From DATLNF01 sp963765815 (GTDB lineage: Bacteria; Actinomycetota; Actinomycetes; BP-191), in the NCBI GenBank assembly GCA_963765815.1, contig CAVXXT010000003.1:248001-312000 (forward strand): a stretch of 64,000 nt of DNA. Reading direction: 5' to 3'. Below, in pieces: positions 1 to 8,255 of the stretch (position 1 is the first letter of the stretch; each line of letters opens with the position of its first letter). Position numbers and translations under genes: made by a program. Below the pieces are notes generated by a model, which saw only the letters and a list, made by a program, of their open reading frames with translations, was not told the origin of the DNA and made no database searches.

Positions 1-2
1 CC

Positions 3-329
3 GATGCCGCACTCCGAGGGGCGTACGCGAACGCCGCCGCCTTCGTCTTCCCCTCGCGACACGAGGGCTTCGGGCTTCCGACGATCGAGGCGATGGCTAG
101 CGGATGCCCCGCCGTCGTCAGTGATATCCCTGTCATGCGCGAGGTCGGGGGCGATGCAGCGCACTACTTCCGCGCCGGGGATGCGGAGCACCTATCCCAC
201 GTCCTGCACGAGGTTCTCCGGTCGACCGACAGCGCAGTGCAGCGCGAACACGGGCTCTCCCGAGCGCGCAGTTTCACGTGGCGGCGAACTGCAGAGCTGA
301 CGGCTGCGGCCTACCGCAGCGTGGTATGA
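3..329 (+). CDS. Glycosyltransferase family 4, C-terminal part (5' truncated by window)
   Basis: The frame is open from base 3 to a TGA at 327-329, so only the last 108 residues are seen. It shows the donor-binding half of a GT-B fold family 4 enzyme. A GAYANAAAFVFPS stretch is followed by EGFGLPTIEAMASG, the EX7E-type nucleotide-sugar phosphate site, and then CPAVVSDIPVMREVGGDAA, typical of the last Rossmann strands. The role would be transfer of a sugar from a nucleotide donor to a lipid- or glycan-linked acceptor on the cytoplasmic side of the membrane. The methyltransferase gene starts 7 bases later, and a GDP-fucose synthase follows on the other strand, so this looks like the edge of a surface polysaccharide cluster. 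The acceptor cannot be told from this fragment. Confidence 0.85.
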   Translation, partial: DAALRGAYANAAAFVFPSRHEGFGLPTIEAMASGCPAVVSDIPVMREVGGDAAHYFRAGDAEHLSHVLHEVLRSTDSAVQREHGLSRARSFTWRRTAELTAAAYRSVV

Positions 330-336
330 CGCCCAG

Positions 337-1140
337 ATGACCGACCTGCCACCGCCGTGCGTCGTCTGCGCAGGCCCGACGGCTGAGCACGGACGAGGAA
401 TGGTCCTCCGGCGCCACGTCGCTATATACGACCGCTGCTCGACCTGCGGCCTGATCTCCGTCAGGTCGCCGACGTGGCTCGAGGAGGCGTACTCCTCGGC
501 GATCTCCACCCTTGACGTCGGGCTGCTCGATCGTGCCGTCTCGATTGCCCCGGTGGTTGAGCTGGTAGTGCGTGCGACGGGCAGCCGCGGCGGACGCTTC
601 CTCGACTGGGCCGGCGGGTACGGCACCCTCACCAGGCTGCTGCGGGATCGCGGGCTCGACTTCCGACATCGGGACGACTTCTGCGAGAACCTCTTCGCGC
701 AGGGCTTCGAGGGTGATCTGACGACCACCTACGATCTCGTCACCGCCGTCGAGGTGCTCGAGCACCTCCGCGATCCCGTCGTCGAGCTCGCTGCGGTGGC
801 GAGGAGCACCAACTTGCTCCTCGTGACGACGGTGCTGCTGCCTGATCCGGCACCGGCCCATGACGCGTGGTGGTACTTCGCGCCCCACTCCGGCCAGCAC
901 ATCACCTTCTTCACTCCGTCCGCGCTCCGCGCGCTGGCGGCTCGCCTCGGCTTCCGCGTCGCCGTCGGACGCTCGACGCACTTGTTCTACCGCGACGACG
1001 TACCGGTGATATTGCGGCTACTGCTGGCACGGCCGAAGCTGCTCCGACATGTCGCGGCGATGGTCCATCGTCTCCGCCCGGAGACTCTGCGCGAGTCGGA
1101 CTTCCAGCTCGTGCTGGACGCCATAGATGACGCGCGATGA
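337..1140 (+). CDS. Class I SAM-dependent methyltransferase with N-terminal zinc-ribbon-like segment
   Basis: The protein has 267 residues and starts at an ATG 7 bases after the glycosyltransferase stop, so it is probably co-transcribed. The N-terminus has two CxxC pairs (CVVC at residues 9-12 and CSTC near 34-37), like the small zinc knuckle that precedes many sugar methyltransferases. FLDWAGGYGTLTRLL (about residues 88-102) is a motif I SAM-binding loop in which Trp and Ala stand where many relatives have Gly. DLVTAVEVLEHL is the usual post-motif II segment. The C-terminal third, with HITFFTPSALR, matches the Methyltransf_23 style of fold. The likely substrate is a nucleotide sugar or glycan intermediate, inferred from context only. 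Confidence 0.75.
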   Translation: MTDLPPPCVVCAGPTAEHGRGMVLRRHVAIYDRCSTCGLISVRSPTWLEEAYSSAISTLDVGLLDRAVSIAPVVELVVRATGSRGGRFLDWAGGYGTLTRLLRDRGLDFRHRDDFCENLFAQGFEGDLTTTYDLVTAVEVLEHLRDPVVELAAVARSTNLLLVTTVLLPDPAPAHDAWWYFAPHSGQHITFFTPSALRALAARLGFRVAVGRSTHLFYRDDVPVILRLLLARPKLLRHVAAMVHRLRPETLRESDFQLVLDAIDDAR

Positions 1141-1201
1141 CATGTACGGCCGGAATCTCGAAGACGTTCGATCCGCTGCTACGACAGGCAACCCCGCCTA
1201 T

Positions 1202-2152
1202 CTAACTCAATGCGGCAAGGTAGTCCAGATAGGTCGCGCGGAGCCCGTCGGCGAGATCGATGTCCGCTTTCCAACCCAACGCCTCGATCGTTGAGATATC
1301 CAGCAGCTTCTGCGGCGTGCCATCCGGCCGCGACGTGTCCCAACGCAACTCTCCGACGAACCCAACGACGTCGGCGACGAGGGTAGCCAGGTCTCGGATC
1401 GCGATGTCCTGACCCGCGCCGACGTTCACAGGTGCCGCTCCGTCGTATCGCTCGAGGAGGTGCAGGAGAGCCCGGGCCGCGTCATCGACGTGCAGCAGTT
1501 CGCGGCGGGGACTTCCCGATCCCCACAGGGTCACCGAGCTCTCGCCGCCGACCTTCGCGGCGTGCATCTTCTGGATGAGGCCCGGAACCACGTGCGACGA
1601 CTCCGGGTCGTAACTGTCGTTGGGGCCATACAGGTTCGTCGGCATCGCCGAGATGAACGACGCGCCGTACTGGCGACGAAGCGCCTGAACCTGGATCACG
1701 CCAGCGATCTTCGCGATCGCGTAGGCATCGTTCGTGGGCTCCAGCGGCCCCGTCAGCAGTGCGTCTTCGCGAATCGGATTGGGCGCGAGTCTTGGATAGA
1801 TGCAGCTCGATCCCAGGAACACGAGCCGTCTGGTGCCAAATCGGTGGGCGGCGTCGAGCACGTTGACCTGCACGAGGAGGTTGTCGCTGATGAAGTCGGC
1901 GGGGTAGGTGCTGTTCGCGACGATTCCGCCAACTTTTGCTGCGGCGAGCACGACGACATCAGGGCGCTCGCGGTCGAAGAACCGGTAGACGGCGTCGCGG
2001 TCGCGCAGATCCAGCTCAGCGGATGTCCGACCGATCAGGTTGGTGAATCCCTCTCGCTCGAGGAGACGCTGCATCGCGGAGCCGACGAGGCCTCTGTGAC
2101 CCGCGATATAGATCTTGGTATCGCGCGCCAGCGGACCGGGCTCGAACGTCAT
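1202..2152 (-). CDS. fcl: GDP-L-fucose synthase (GDP-4-keto-6-deoxymannose epimerase/reductase)
   Basis: This 316-residue extended short-chain dehydrogenase is of normal length for GDP-L-fucose synthase. The N-terminal IAGHRGLVGSAM is the NADP-binding GxxGxxG loop. GSSCIYPR carries the catalytic Ser and the Cys used in epimerisation, and YAIAKIAG supplies the YxxxK pair. NLYGPNDSYDPESSHVVPGLI is the family's substrate-loop segment. The enzyme makes GDP-L-fucose from GDP-4-keto-6-deoxymannose in the cytosol, using NADPH. A GDP-mannose 4,6-dehydratase partner is not inside the window and may lie elsewhere. It is encoded opposite to and convergent with the preceding methyltransferase gene, and belongs with the surface-glycan genes. 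Confidence 0.9.
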   Translation of the reverse strand: MTFEPGPLARDTKIYIAGHRGLVGSAMQRLLEREGFTNLIGRTSAELDLRDRDAVYRFFDRERPDVVVLAAAKVGGIVANSTYPADFISDNLLVQVNVLDAAHRFGTRRLVFLGSSCIYPRLAPNPIREDALLTGPLEPTNDAYAIAKIAGVIQVQALRRQYGASFISAMPTNLYGPNDSYDPESSHVVPGLIQKMHAAKVGGESSVTLWGSGSPRRELLHVDDAARALLHLLERYDGAAPVNVGAGQDIAIRDLATLVADVVGFVGELRWDTSRPDGTPQKLLDISTIEALGWKADIDLADGLRATYLDYLAALS

Positions 2153-2179
2153 CGGGTCCCCTCGCCGCCATGCACCGGG

Positions 2180-2857
2180 CTACCGGATCGAGACGCCCAA
2201 CGCACGCACGACGATATCCCAGAGACGCACGTCCTCAAGGGTGGCGAGACGGCCGATCAGAGGGTCCTCGGTGTCGGCCAGCCGGGAACGCCACTCGGCG
2301 AGGTGTTCAGTCGCCCCGAGGAGATCCTCACGGATGACCGGCCAGTAACTGCGCCCAGAGCGAGGCCTGACCTCCTGCCTAGATCTCGCCCACGCATCGG
2401 CAGCTCGATCTGAGTAGAGGACTCGGACCGTGGCGTCGAGAATCGGGAACAGCGCCGGACGGTTGAGGTGCAACAGCTTGGAGACATCAGCCGCCCCCAC
2501 CCGCGGGTCGGCGTCGAGGAAGTGCCGGTAGAGGGACTCGGCCGTCGAGTAGAGCCGATCGCGATCGTCGTCCGCAGGGTCTGCGTCGACCAACCTCGCG
2601 TCGAGCGGGACCGACGCCCAGTCCGCAGACGCCGCCGCCTCGACCAGCGCCACTGCGTGGTCTGGCGCAAGCTGACCTCCGAAGAACATGAGCCTTCCGA
2701 AGTCGAGTAGGTCAACGCCGTTATGTGGCGCGGGCGCAACACCCCCGGCGAAGTCGTAGTAGTGGACGGTGGCTTTCGCGGCGGCGGCGTACTCCGTGAG
2801 CGCACGCCACCCGGTCTCCGCCTCGAGAGTGACGTTCGCGATCCTCAGCGCAGTCAT
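2180..2857 (-). CDS. Hypothetical protein, DUF6308-like
   Basis: A 225-residue soluble protein without signal peptide or membrane segment. It resembles the actinobacterial DUF6308 family in the central SKLLHLNRPALFPILDATVR stretch (about residues 128-147) followed by a region rich in Arg and Trp. My family assignment is from memory of this motif and is tentative. The function is unknown. It lies 27 bases upstream of fcl on the same strand and 9 bases downstream of the stop of the signalling-cassette gene before it, so it may be read from the GTPase operon. Nothing in the sequence points to an enzyme active site. Confidence 0.55.
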   Translation of the reverse strand: MTALRIANVTLEAETGWRALTEYAAAAKATVHYYDFAGGVAPAPHNGVDLLDFGRLMFFGGQLAPDHAVALVEAAASADWASVPLDARLVDADPADDDRDRLYSTAESLYRHFLDADPRVGAADVSKLLHLNRPALFPILDATVRVLYSDRAADAWARSRQEVRPRSGRSYWPVIREDLLGATEHLAEWRSRLADTEDPLIGRLATLEDVRLWDIVVRALGVSIR

Positions 2858-2866
2858 TCGCTACTC

Positions 2867-3421
2867 CTAGACCCGGGCCTTGATGTCACGCCGGTCGTCG
2901 ACGGCAGTGAGCCGGTCCGCCACCGCGCGCAGAGCGACGGCCGCCGGGTCGTCGCGCTCGAACGAGATCTGCGACCCGTCTGAGAATCCGAGCCACACGG
3001 ACGGGTCCGACGCTTGAACGGTCTCAGTGATGCCCTCGACATCGAGTGCGGCTCCCGGCGGGGATGGTGCGATGGGCTCGGGGATCGCCGGTGCGGAATC
3101 GACCACGCTTGACGCGGCGGCGACTGATGACGCCGGCGGGCCGGGCACCGAAGGTGGTAGCACCAACGCTGGAGCCGGCGATGATGGGGGCGGCGCGGGC
3201 GGCAGGGCCGGCGCGGGTGGCGCAGTCGTCACGGTCGGCGCAGTCGTCACGGTCGGCGCAGTCAGATCGAGGTCGGCGAGAGCCTCCCAGGCCGCCTGCA
3301 GCACTGTGGCGTCAGCTCGGTCCCACGGCGCAGCCGGATCGGTCGATCCGCCGGGACCGAGGAAGACCACACGTCCCGCAGCGTGCCGGCCACGTCCGCG
3401 CCGGCGGAGAGGCCACCACAC
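2867..3421 (-). CDS. Hypothetical GTPase-cassette protein with Pro/Thr-rich linker
   Basis: I place the start at a GTG at 3421, 2 bases after the GTPase stop, giving 184 residues. An open frame continues upstream to 3739, but there it is only a shadow of the GTPase gene. The product has a short basic N-terminal part, a low-complexity middle rich in Ala, Pro, Ser, Thr and Val (including two copies of TAPTVT), and a compact C-terminal segment. That segment (SDPSVWLGFSDGSQISFERD onwards, about 40 residues) looks like a small beta-rich domain. No known domain is recognised. Tight spacing implies it is the last member of the roadblock/DUF4388/GTPase operon, where it could act as an adaptor or effector; that is inference. 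Confidence 0.55.
   Translation of the reverse strand: MWWPLRRRGRGRHAAGRVVFLGPGGSTDPAAPWDRADATVLQAAWEALADLDLTAPTVTTAPTVTTAPPAPALPPAPPPSSPAPALVLPPSVPGPPASSVAAASSVVDSAPAIPEPIAPSPPGAALDVEGITETVQASDPSVWLGFSDGSQISFERDDPAAVALRAVADRLTAVDDRRDIKARV
3219..3263. repeat. 18-bp tandem repeat, 2.5 copies
   Basis: Two identical 18-base units (3219-3236 and 3237-3254) and a 9-base partial third copy lie inside the linker of the hypothetical GTPase-cassette gene. They encode the repeated TAPTVT motif. The period is a multiple of three, so copy-number change would lengthen or shorten the linker without a frameshift. Confidence 0.9.
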
Positions 3422-3423
3422 GG

Positions 3424-3993
3424 TCAGGCCCGGGCGGGCTGGGCGTCGAGGGAGTCGACGACGGAGTAGAGCAGCGCGAGCAGCACGGCCTTCACGCTCT
3501 CGCGGTCGACCGCGTCGCAGGGGACAACGGGGATCGTCTGGTCGATGTCGAGCACCGACCGGACCCGGGCCTCCTCCTCCTCCTCGAGGCCGCTGGAGCG
3601 GTTCAGCGCGACGACGAACGGCACGTTGGCCATCCGTCGGAAGGCGTCCAGGATGCCGCGCGCCTCCTGGATGGAGTCGTCGCGGGAGACGTCGATCAGG
3701 ACGATGTAGCCGAGCATCCCCTCGCCGAGGATCTCCCACATGAAGTCGAACCGCTCCTGCCCGGGCGTGCCGAACAGGTAGAGCACGAGGTCGCGGTCGA
3801 TGGTGATCCGGCCGAAGTCCATCGCGACCGTCGTCTCGTTCTTGCGCGAGCGGGTCGAGTCGGTGATGTCCTTCTCGGTGGACAGCACGGTGATCTCGCT
3901 GATGGTGCGGATCAGCGTCGTCTTGCCCGCGGCGAAGGGGCCGGTCACGACGATCTTGACAGCGGTGCCGTGGTGCTTCTTGCGGGGCGGCAT
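3424..3993 (-). CDS. Small Ras-like GTPase of the actinobacterial conservon (CvnD-like) type, with degenerate G4 box
   Basis: The 189-residue protein is a small Ras-like/MglA-type GTPase. The P-loop is GPFAAGKTTL (about residues 18-27), G3 is GTPGQERF (residues 75-82), and the C-terminal PVVPCDAVDRESVKAVL fits the family's G5 and last helix. The G4 box that normally reads NRFD or NKxD in this family reads NRSSG here, so the Asp that reads the guanine base is missing. It follows a DUF4388 gene by 4 bases and a roadblock/LC7 gene further upstream. This is the actinobacterial arrangement in which a GTPase is controlled by roadblock-type regulators, and it probably acts at the membrane or on cell organisation. 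The function is known only by family. Confidence 0.85.
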   Translation of the reverse strand: MPPRKKHHGTAVKIVVTGPFAAGKTTLIRTISEITVLSTEKDITDSTRSRKNETTVAMDFGRITIDRDLVLYLFGTPGQERFDFMWEILGEGMLGYIVLIDVSRDDSIQEARGILDAFRRMANVPFVVALNRSSGLEEEEEARVRSVLDIDQTIPVVPCDAVDRESVKAVLLALLYSVVDSLDAQPARA

Positions 3994-3997
3994 GGGT

Positions 3998-5059
3998 CTA
4001 GAGCCCCCTGACGCCGGCGATGAGCCGGAGGAGCAGGCTCTTGTTCACGCTCGGGTCGCGCTCGATCGGCAGGCCCACCCCCGGACGTGGCTCGGCAAGC
4101 GCGGCTGAACCTTCGGTGCGCGGTCCGGCGCCGGCCGACGCCGAAGCGCCCCGGCTGATGCCGGCCGGCAGCTCCTCAGGGAACTCCGGCTGGCGGGACA
4201 CGATCGGCTCCGGACGGGCCGGTACGACGGGCGGTGCGGCGGCAGTCGTCTCGGGCGCGCGCTTGCGCGTCGGGGGCGGCTCGGGCCGACCCTCGAGGGC
4301 GGACAGCACGGACTGTCGTCGCAGCAACGCCGCCACACCTCCCTCGGAATCGGCCTCTGCCGACCCTACGGTGATGAGACCGCGATCAACGAGCGACGCG
4401 AGCGTCTGGACCGTGGCGAATTCTCCGCGGCCGGTGAGCGCGACGAGCTGGGTGACGGTGCGCTCGCCGTCCACGAGGGCCAGCAGGCCCCACTCCTCTG
4501 CCGACAGGCGCGTCTCCGCTGCCGCCGGGGCGAGCGCCGCCGTGACGACGGCGTCCGGGGCGGGCACCTTGCGGGTGAGCTCTTCCCACTTCTCCAGCCG
4601 GGAACGGCCCTCCGTCACCAGGTCCTCGACGACCAGGGAGACAGCGAGGTCATCCGGGTTGGCCTGGTCCACGACGAAGGTGAACTCGCCCTGCGTCCAG
4701 CGCAGCAGGTCGAAGACGGCGTCGCTGGCCTGCTCGACCACGTGCTCGTGGAGGACCCCCTCCTCGACCGCGCCGACGTCGCGCAGCGCCTTGCCGAGGC
4801 CGATCGAGGGGTCGGCCTTGACCGCGTCGACGGCGACCGAGAGCGCGTCGTCGTCGACCAGCCCGGCCCCGACCAGCCGGCGGCCGAGCGACTGCCGCGA
4901 GGTGTCCGACGTTCCCCCGGTGACCGAGCCGGTCGTGAAGTAGACGACCCCGCGCCCCGTCGGCCGGCTGATGTGCAGGGCGCCGGTCTTCTTCGTGAAC
5001 GACAGCAGCTGGAAGATGTCCGGGAGGCTGAACGCCTCCAGGCTTCCTTCGAGATTCAT
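3998..5059 (-). CDS. DUF4388 (PATAN) domain protein
   Basis: A 353-residue soluble protein starting with MNLEGSLEAFSLPDIFQLLSF and TGALHIS, the hallmark of the DUF4388/PATAN domain (about residues 1-110), which is found in response-regulator and GTPase signalling systems. Residues 110-250 form a helical domain ending with a winged-helix-like segment (DGERTVTQLVALTG, VQTLASLVDRGLI). The last 100 residues are a Pro/Ala/Arg-rich tail without clear structure. The gene sits between a roadblock gene 28 bases upstream and the GTPase 4 bases downstream, so the three should be co-translated. A scaffold or regulator of the GTPase is the likely role; no enzymatic residues are visible. Confidence 0.8.
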   Translation of the reverse strand: MNLEGSLEAFSLPDIFQLLSFTKKTGALHISRPTGRGVVYFTTGSVTGGTSDTSRQSLGRRLVGAGLVDDDALSVAVDAVKADPSIGLGKALRDVGAVEEGVLHEHVVEQASDAVFDLLRWTQGEFTFVVDQANPDDLAVSLVVEDLVTEGRSRLEKWEELTRKVPAPDAVVTAALAPAAAETRLSAEEWGLLALVDGERTVTQLVALTGRGEFATVQTLASLVDRGLITVGSAEADSEGGVAALLRRQSVLSALEGRPEPPPTRKRAPETTAAAPPVVPARPEPIVSRQPEFPEELPAGISRGASASAGAGPRTEGSAALAEPRPGVGLPIERDPSVNKSLLLRLIAGVRGL

Positions 5060-5087
5060 CTGGGGTCTCCGGCGCCGTGGTCAGGCT

Positions 5088-5639
5088 CTAGGACCAGGCC
5101 GAGCCGGCTGGGTCTGCACTGCTTCCTGCGGCGTACGGCGTGTAACTAGGCGCGGGCGGCGCGTAGGTGCCGTTCGAGCCGACGGAGTCGAGCGGCGGGA
5201 GCGAGTCGAGCTGGTCGAGCGCGGCCTGCGCGGGGTCGAGCTCGGGCTCCTGGCGCAGCACGTCGGCCACCTGGGCGGCGGCCCTCTTCACCTCGTAGAG
5301 CATCAGGCCGGTCTTCGCGCCCTTGGTCGCCACGGCGACGAGGACCGCTTCGTCCTCGGCGGAGACCAGGAAGACGGTGCCGTTCTCACCCTCGATGAAC
5401 ACCTGGGACAGCGCGCCGCGGCCGAGACCCTCGGTCGCGCGCTCGCCAAGGCTGAGCAGGGCCGCGCTCATAGCGGCGACGCGATCCTCGTCCATCCCGG
5501 CGGGCAGGGACGCAGCCATCGGCAGGCCGTCGAACGAGACGACCGCGGCGGCTTCGAGATCGGAGGTCGCCGCGAGGAGCTCGCGCAGCGTGCGCTCCAG
5601 CCGAGTCGCACGGGTCTCGTCGCTGCGCAGTTCAGCCAT
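5088..5639 (-). CDS. Roadblock/LC7 domain protein
   Basis: I chose the ATG at 5639, which has an AGGA-type ribosome site just upstream, giving 183 residues (the frame continues to 5672). Residues 10-125 are a roadblock/LC7 domain: ERTLRELLAATSDLEAAAVVSFDGLPMA, then a DEDRVAAMSAALLSLGERA helix, then a strand pattern ending VAVATKGAKTGLMLYEVKRA. The C-terminal 50 residues are Pro/Ser/Tyr-rich and probably disordered. Roadblock proteins dimerise and regulate small GTPases as activators or adaptors (MglB, CvnB). It is the first gene of the minus-strand signalling cassette and lies 35 bases after the last GT-C-like gene of the upstream operon. Confidence 0.88.
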   Translation of the reverse strand: MAELRSDETRATRLERTLRELLAATSDLEAAAVVSFDGLPMAASLPAGMDEDRVAAMSAALLSLGERATEGLGRGALSQVFIEGENGTVFLVSAEDEAVLVAVATKGAKTGLMLYEVKRAAAQVADVLRQEPELDPAQAALDQLDSLPPLDSVGSNGTYAPPAPSYTPYAAGSSADPAGSAWS

Positions 5640-5674
5640 GGCGGATCCTTCAGGGGTAGGTCGGTGGAACAAGC

Positions 5675-7066
5675 CTATCCGGGAGCATCGGCGGGTGTCC
5701 GCTCGGGCTTGAATGGGCCATTCGGCCGAGCGGCGAGCGCAGCGGCCACGACGGCCGCGACCACCGTCAGCCCGGCGATCACTTGTGCGGTCCCCCGGTA
5801 CGGCGACTCACGCAGCACGTCCCAGAGCCACGAATGCGTCCACGCGCTCCAGTGGAACGACGGGCTGTCGAACAGCGTGGCGCCGATGACCTGGACGCCG
5901 ACCGAGACCGCGACGGCTGCCGCGAACGCGGCCCGCCGCCAGGCGACCGGGCGGACCCACTCCCGCCAGGACAGCAGCAGCAGCGGCGCCGCGAGCGTCA
6001 GCGTCTCCAGCGACAGGCGGTAGCCCCAGAACCGGTCGCCGCCGGAGAAGTAATTGATTCGGGCCTGCCCGAGCAGATATCCCCCGCCAGCAACCGCGCT
6101 CGACCGGGCCCAGTGGGGTGCAGAACGCCAAGCGGCTCCCAGGCCCGGCGCGAGGATGAGGAGGAAGGGCGATATGACCAGCAGCCCTCTGTCCGGCGAG
6201 ATGAAGAACCCCGCGATGTTCTCGACGAGTGAGCCGGCGCCTTGCGACTCCAGCGAAGGCACTACCGGAAACGGGCCGGCGAACCCGGCGTGGAGGTTCC
6301 AGCCGCCGAACACGTGGTGGACGTACAGCATCACGCCCGCGACTGCGGAAATGGTCGGGATGCCGACCGCGACCGCGGGCCACGGTGATCGGCGTACGAC
6401 GGAGTGCCAGATCCCGACGACGGCGGCGGCCACGGCCAGGTGGGTGCGGGTGAGGATCGCCAGCCCATAGCCGATGCCGGTGCCGGCGAAGTGCTCCCCG
6501 GCCAGCATCGCCGTCCCCGCCGCGAGGAAGAGCTGGTCGGGGCCGTGGGCCCAGAGCGCGTCGGCGCTGACCGACCAGGTGGAGGTGCCGAACGCCACAA
6601 TCGCGGTAGCGACCAGGGCCGCCCTCGGATCGACGAGACGCCGGAACACGAGCATGAGGCACGCCATGGCCGCCGCCGTGACGGCCGAGGCCGCAACGGC
6701 CGCGGGGAACATGCTGATGAGGAACGGGTCGCGGGCCATCACCGCGTAGAACGGCACGCCGACGAGGATGACGCCCGGCTGCCGGTTGCTCACCCGTCTG
6801 CCCTGTGCCTCGCCGACCCAGACGTTGTTGTAGCCATGTCCGTCGAGGGTGAGGTCGCCGTGGTTGGCCAGCCGCCACGCGGGCATCGCGGCAGCCACCG
6901 GATCCGGACTGAGCCGGTCCTCGTCGACGGTTGCCGTGGCGAGGAACACGACGAAGAGGGGCAGGAACACGGCGAACCAGAGCCCGACGGTGCCGAGCCG
7001 ATCGATGCGCGGGTGCGGGCGGCGATCGGTCGAGGCGGACGCCTCGTCCGGTGCGAGGTCAGCCAT
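5675..7066 (-). CDS. Polytopic membrane protein, GT39/ArnT-like (GT-C fold) glycosyltransferase candidate
   Basis: From the ATG at 7066 the protein has 463 residues and about ten to eleven hydrophobic segments. The first periplasmic loop contains DEDRLSPDPVAAAMPAWRLA and the later SNRQPGVILVGVPFYAV, a pattern seen in polyprenol-phosphate-dependent GT-C transferases. WGYRLSLETLTLAAPLLLL is another family-like stretch. The role is probably transfer of a sugar from a lipid carrier outside the membrane; donor and acceptor are unknown. Its start overlaps the end of the preceding GT87-like gene by 8 bases, so the two are translationally coupled. The frame is open upstream to 7300, but that part is shadow of the previous gene. 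Confidence 0.7.
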   Translation of the reverse strand: MADLAPDEASASTDRRPHPRIDRLGTVGLWFAVFLPLFVVFLATATVDEDRLSPDPVAAAMPAWRLANHGDLTLDGHGYNNVWVGEAQGRRVSNRQPGVILVGVPFYAVMARDPFLISMFPAAVAASAVTAAAMACLMLVFRRLVDPRAALVATAIVAFGTSTWSVSADALWAHGPDQLFLAAGTAMLAGEHFAGTGIGYGLAILTRTHLAVAAAVVGIWHSVVRRSPWPAVAVGIPTISAVAGVMLYVHHVFGGWNLHAGFAGPFPVVPSLESQGAGSLVENIAGFFISPDRGLLVISPFLLILAPGLGAAWRSAPHWARSSAVAGGGYLLGQARINYFSGGDRFWGYRLSLETLTLAAPLLLLSWREWVRPVAWRRAAFAAAVAVSVGVQVIGATLFDSPSFHWSAWTHSWLWDVLRESPYRGTAQVIAGLTVVAAVVAAALAARPNGPFKPERTPADAPG

Positions 7067-8255
7067 GCGAAGTCTCTCGGCACTCCGCGGACGTGCCTGT
7101 ACGCCGCGCGTCGATGCGATTGGCGGCGGTCGAGAGATCAGGACGACCCACGGCGATCGCGATGAGCACCGCCACGACCCAGAGCAGACGCACCGATCCC
7201 TCGATCCATCCCCCCACATCGAGCAACGGCACGACGAGCAGGGCGGCAGCGGTCGCGATGGTGAACATGGGCGCACGCCGGGCGCCTGGCCTCGTGACAT
7301 CCCAGAGCAGGGCGAACAGGAGCGGGCCGAGGGCGTAGTAGGTGTACGAGAACGGATCGGTGAGCACCCTCACGGCGAGTGCGGCGAGTGGAGCCGCAGT
7401 CCACGGTCGGCGTACGGCGACGTAGGACCCTACGACCAGCCCGAGCGCGAACTGCGTGGGCCGCAGCCAGGACTGCACGGCCGTCCCGGTGAGGCCCAGG
7501 AGGGAGGGGACCGCCCCCGCCTGCACCAGGACGTCGTTGTGGCTCAGGGCCTGCACGGTGTCCGGGGCTCCCACGATGAACGGGAGCCACCACGCGGCGC
7601 TGACGCCGATGACGACGAGCGCCGTTGGCGCCCTCGACAGCCGCGGAAGCCCGAGCAGCAGAGGCGTGAGCACGATCGCCCAGGGCTTGGTCGCGACCGA
7701 CGTGCCCAGGAGCAGCCCGATGACCCACCACGGTGAGCGGCGCGCGACGCCGAGCGCGGCGACGACCGCGAGGGTGAGGGCCAGCGCGTCGTCGAGGTGA
7801 CCCCAGGCGGTCGCCTCGAAGCCCCACACGGCCACGAAGGCTGCCGCGGTCGCCGAAGGGACCCACCACCGTCGCGGCCCTGAGGTTCCGCGCAGCGCCG
7901 CCGCGGTGGCCTCAACGCTGGTGATGGAGACGACGCCGAGCAGCCCCATCACCACCGCGAACACCAGCTTGATGGTGTTGATCGGCAGCCACTCGAGTGC
8001 GGCCACCATGAGCAGCGGAGGCGGGCCGATCTGCAGGCCAGGATTCTCAGCGTAGAGGCGGAGGCGGGGATCGGAGTAGATGGGCAGCCCGTCCTTGTGC
8101 ACCAGGCTTCTCGCGCCGAGCTCGAACCAGCTCCAGTCGGTGTTCTTGTGCAGCGTGACGCGGTAGGCCCACCATGCGCCGACCAAGGCCACGGCCACGA
8201 GTGCGACGAGTCTCCACGCCCGAGTCGCGTCCCGCCGCGAGAGCCGGACAGTCAT
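7059..8255 (-). CDS. Polytopic membrane protein, GT87/DUF2029-like mannosyltransferase candidate
   Basis: The ATG at 8255 overlaps the stop codon of the previous gene (TGATG), giving 398 residues. It has about ten transmembrane segments. The first large loop carries DWSWFELGARSL and PGLQIGPPPLLM, typical of the GT87/DUF2029 family, which uses polyprenyl-phosphate mannose to extend lipoglycans in actinomycetes. A second feature is HLDDALALTLA after the fourth segment. Activity is inferred from the family. The gene is in the middle of a run of three GT-C-like genes with start/stop overlaps, which suggests equal expression and perhaps one pathway such as lipomannan or a wall glycan. Confidence 0.7.
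   Translation of the reverse strand: MTVRLSRRDATRAWRLVALVAVALVGAWWAYRVTLHKNTDWSWFELGARSLVHKDGLPIYSDPRLRLYAENPGLQIGPPPLLMVAALEWLPINTIKLVFAVVMGLLGVVSITSVEATAAALRGTSGPRRWWVPSATAAAFVAVWGFEATAWGHLDDALALTLAVVAALGVARRSPWWVIGLLLGTSVATKPWAIVLTPLLLGLPRLSRAPTALVVIGVSAAWWLPFIVGAPDTVQALSHNDVLVQAGAVPSLLGLTGTAVQSWLRPTQFALGLVVGSYVAVRRPWTAAPLAALAVRVLTDPFSYTYYALGPLLFALLWDVTRPGARRAPMFTIATAAALLVVPLLDVGGWIEGSVRLLWVVAVLIAIAVGRPDLSTAANRIDARRTGTSAECRETSHG

Noticed and set aside
3027..3743. Plus-strand frame opposite the GTPase cassette
   Set aside because: Translation is Gly/Arg/Pro-rich and follows the reverse complement of the GTPase and its partner; no domain is visible.
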